Below, in pieces: positions 61,079 to 64,000 of a stretch of 64,000 bases of DNA. The notes under the pieces are model-generated. The model was not told the DNA's origin, did not search any database, and saw only the letters and a list, made by a program, of their open reading frames with translations. The translations under genes were made by a program, and so were the position numbers. Source of the DNA: Anticarsia gemmatalis (Eukaryota > Arthropoda > Insecta > Lepidoptera > Erebidae); contig NC_134758.1 in assembly GCF_050436995.1 (NCBI RefSeq), forward strand, positions 5,208,001-5,272,000, given 5' to 3'. Numbering within the stretch: the stretch's first letter is position 1; each line of letters opens with the position of its first letter.

Positions 61079-64000
61079 GGGCGGGAGCAATTCTTTCTCT
61101 GAGCTCGCAAACTTGGATGGATAATTACACTCAGATAAGAACCCGTCCGTTGTTATGTGTTTTACGATAGCACGGTTTTATTTCAGAATTTGAATCGAAT
61201 CGCATTATTAAATGAGAAAAAAATTAAGTAGCAAACAATAAAACCGTCGTAGGTACGTTGCCGAAGAAACTTACCCAAGCAAAGAAGTTTTAGGTTGAAT
61301 AGGCTACAAACTTTGTACAGAAAAAGCAATGTGGGTAAAATTTAGTCGGCATTAAACGATCATACCGCAGTCTGTCGAATCTTTATTGGCCAGTTACGTC
61401 TGATTCCCCGGGGCACGCCACCTGATCGTCCAGGGTTAGTGCCTGGCAGGGCAGCCAAATATACACATGATAATTCAGAAAGTTTCCGCCTGACATCAGG
61501 CCGCAATAAAAATCAAGTTGTATGCCATACAATCGAACGTCACCGAAACGTAACGCGCGGTGTCATAACCCCGAACAGCACTCAAGCTGCAATAAACTAT
61601 AAAAAGTGGATAGTAAAATGTATAAACAATGAGAGCACGGCTAAAACGTTTTAGTGTTAAGAGTGGGCCCATAAACCGTTGACACGCACCCGTAAAATAT
61701 TAACGATACCTACAAGAAAAATGACGACTATCAATGTAGGTACCGATTTTCGGTCGCGAGGACGCGCTACAAATAATGGCGGTACCGAATTTATACGCGG
61801 ACCCGAATTGCCCCGATTGAATATTTTACCAGGCCACGAATGCGTCCGACGATATTTTTCTATTTCGACGCCCATTTTTACTATCAATTGCTTAGTTTCC
61901 CCTTTAATATTATTCGTGTCTCTGTTGTGTTTCATTCTGTATTGTAAATAAATTATTCCAACAGTCTTTGATTTAAATGGGTGATAAGTACATTAAATAC
62001 GATAATATGTGAAAAATCAAACTTGCTCCGTATTATACTACTTACAACATACTTGCTAAAGGCAGTTGTAAAAGGTGAAAAAACTCAAATGTATTCTGTG
62101 TTTTGTTTACTGGCGATGCAAATGTTTGTGAGGCTGCTGGATGTTTATATCTTTAGCGTTTCGGAAACACAATAACCTTTAAAAGGTGTAAAGGCGTGGG
62201 CTCAATTCGAGTCCCAGTCAGGGTTTAAAATAACTCCTCGGAGGCGAATGGTTTATTGCTTATTGAGTAGCTCTGACGAAACGCGCCTCCGACGATAAAA
62301 CATGGCCAGAGTGGAATCTCAGTCAATATCACAATATACGCGACGACATTGAAATTATCGCTCGGTGGGAGGCGCGCGTCGGCCGGCGAGGTGGACCTAA
62401 CTAAAACAAAATAAGAATAGTTTGAAACAATGAGCATTGTCGCGATGTCTGTGCGTGGTGCGCGCGGGCGAGCGGGCGCGTGCTCGAGCGCGGCGCGGCG
62501 CGGGCGCAGCGCGACGCGGCCGCGCGACAGCACCTCGTTAGCGGGAGGCGCGCCATTGGCCGCCGCGCGGTGGGCGGGGCGCGCGACAAACTGCGCGCAC
62601 GCAAATAGCGCACCCGCACACAAATTAAAACAATAAAATGAAAGTAATAAAACAAAGTGAACCCCGAAGAGTATCCACTATCGAGAGGCTTAATGGCCGA
62701 GCGGAGGCGGCCGCGGCGCCCTCGCGATTTATTGACCGAAGTGCCGACCAGCCTCATCCTACTGCCAAATTCTGAAATGCACACTACGACCCAATATAGG
62801 TAATACTAATAGATTATTTTTTTAAAGGTGATAATTAAAATATTTTATTTTATCGTCAAATACCTAAGCGAAAAAATTATTTGAATAGGGACATTGTACA
62901 AAGATTATGGGCTTATGGCAATGCAATAAAAAGAAAATGCATATGAAATTACAAACAGATAGATAATGTTAGACCACAAGCGAATTTTGTGAAGATTCAG
63001 TAGTGAATAAGATACGTTTTTAAAACTAGAAGCTGAAGCCAGTCGGAGCCAGTACCTACCTAACAGTTAAGTACTAACGTTGCAATATGTTAATCTAATT
63101 ATTATATGCTACACATTAAATCTAATAAACAAGTACAACTAGTTCAATACGGTAGTTATAAATCGCATTGGTAAAACTCTCAACCCTGGGTTTCAATGAG
63201 GAAATTCCAGCGCTGACTGCGCTTGGCTCGCTCGTAACGAATGTCGTCTCATTTACTAATGTGTCACATGCAGCCGGCGTTGTTTCACAGGCTGAGGAGG
63301 CCGGGGGGTGAGGTAACGGAGGACAGGCGCGAGGGAAGCGGCGAGGGGGGGGTTCATGAGGTGACAGGGTGGCTGTGGGGGTGAGATGACCAATGGCGTC
63401 GCGCAAGTGCGGGACTTGGATGCAACGTTAATTACGATATCATGATCTAGGATGAGATGGGAGGTAGCTAAGGCTCTATGTAAAGGAAAATGTGTAGTCG
63501 CTTTGTAGGTACAACTTTTATGTATTTGAGTGTTTATTTTATACGTTCATAGTTATTGCAATAGTTAGGAATTGCAAGGAAAGTTTATTTACATGTTTGC
63601 TTTTGATGTTATGGAAATTCACGGCTCATTGCTGTGATCTTCCATAATCCATCGCTAGGCTCAGTTACTATCATTAACTTACTTAACAATTTTAGAAGCT
63701 AAATAATTAAAAAGAATAACGAATAACAAATAAGTGTTTATCTGCACGTTAACTTTTAACTCATTTTTATCAAGAAGGTTCAAGAGGTTCGATTACTATT
63801 AAAATTTACTGTAGCAGGCTGGGTTTTAGTAAAGTTGCCGACAGCAGTAAATACGATTGAATTATTTAAGTAACCAAGAGACATTTGGGTAGCGCGAGCT
63901 TCTACTAAACTATTATATTAATACTTATTTATTTATTTCAATCACACAATTCTATTACTACAGGCAAACCCTTTGCGGCAGAATGATAAAATCTTCATTA

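Larger units (their letters stand above)
58201..64000. other. METTL9 upstream intron(s) or intergenic DNA with GC-rich islands
   Basis: No exon is recognised on either strand. GC-rich islands at about 58760-58950, 60000-60420, 62430-62740 and 63200-63400 contrast with AT-rich DNA between. They are not obviously coding and may be enhancers or promoters of a neighbouring gene. 'tgatttattggggccataa' at 59637-59655 resembles a Hox/Exd-type composite. 60440-61050 and 61100-62160 hold nothing I can name. Confidence 0.4.

Noticed and set aside
62180..62220. Another tRNA-like box B ('aattcgagtcccagtcaggg').
   Set aside because: The box is imperfect and no box A at proper spacing was found; too weak to list.
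1..64000. CRISPR arrays, operons, ribosome binding sites or viral genes.
   Set aside because: The window is insect nuclear DNA with spliced genes; no direct-repeat arrays or viral reading frames were seen.

Overview
The window is from an insect nuclear genome, most probably a moth or butterfly (Lepidoptera). It is AT-rich, its genes are split by GT-AG introns, and it carries retroposon fragments typical of moths: a tail ending 'ataatattagtatagat' at both 1-148 and 29769-30014, and a 'gcccagcagtggga' retroposon end at 35306-35386. It also has a TTAA-flanked piggyBac-type MITE and tRNA-derived SINE pieces. I reconstructed gene models by hand from splice signals, reading-frame phase and remembered family sequences. 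No search was run.

Layout, left to right. (1) 181-2313 (+): the last five exons of a WBP2-type adaptor (GRAM tail plus PPxY motifs). (2) About 3640-9786 (+): a tandem cluster of four small Lys/Cys-rich proteins that I do not recognise. All four end in a CaaX prenylation box with Leu last (CIIL, CALL, CEIL, CEIL). This is the best candidate for an undescribed system. (3) 13475-42145 (+): a neurabin/spinophilin (Spn) gene of about 29 kb with an F-actin-binding-type N-terminus, a PP1 docking motif (KVKF), a PDZ domain, a coiled coil and a C-terminal SAM domain. Candidate alternative first exons, a microexon and an intronic polyadenylation site could vary the product. (4) 19497-25541 (-): a secreted thyroglobulin type-1 repeat protein nested antisense in the 12.6-kb first Spn intron. 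(5) 44062-45866 (-): PAK1IP1/MAK11, a WD40 ribosome-biogenesis factor convergent with Spn. (6) 46900-49891 (+): a complete 430-aa, eight-exon protein I cannot name, divergent from PAK1IP1. (7) 50989-53519: a 2.5-kb near-perfect inverted repeat (foldback or Mutator-like element). (8) 57224-58200 (-): the three 3' exons of METTL9, a protein histidine methyltransferase. (9) 58201-64000: no exon recognised, but several GC-rich islands, one with a perfect RFX X-box.

The known genes look like unrelated neighbours and not a pathway. WBP2 (signalling and transcription adaptor), Spn (PP1/actin scaffold), PAK1IP1 (60S biogenesis) and METTL9 (histidine methylation) are housekeeping or neuronal genes. 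The CaaL cluster is the only local family expansion and shares a conserved 5' region between its first and last members. The other repeated themes are hairpin-forming repeats (18242-18745, 50989-53519) and transposon pieces in introns and intergenic DNA.
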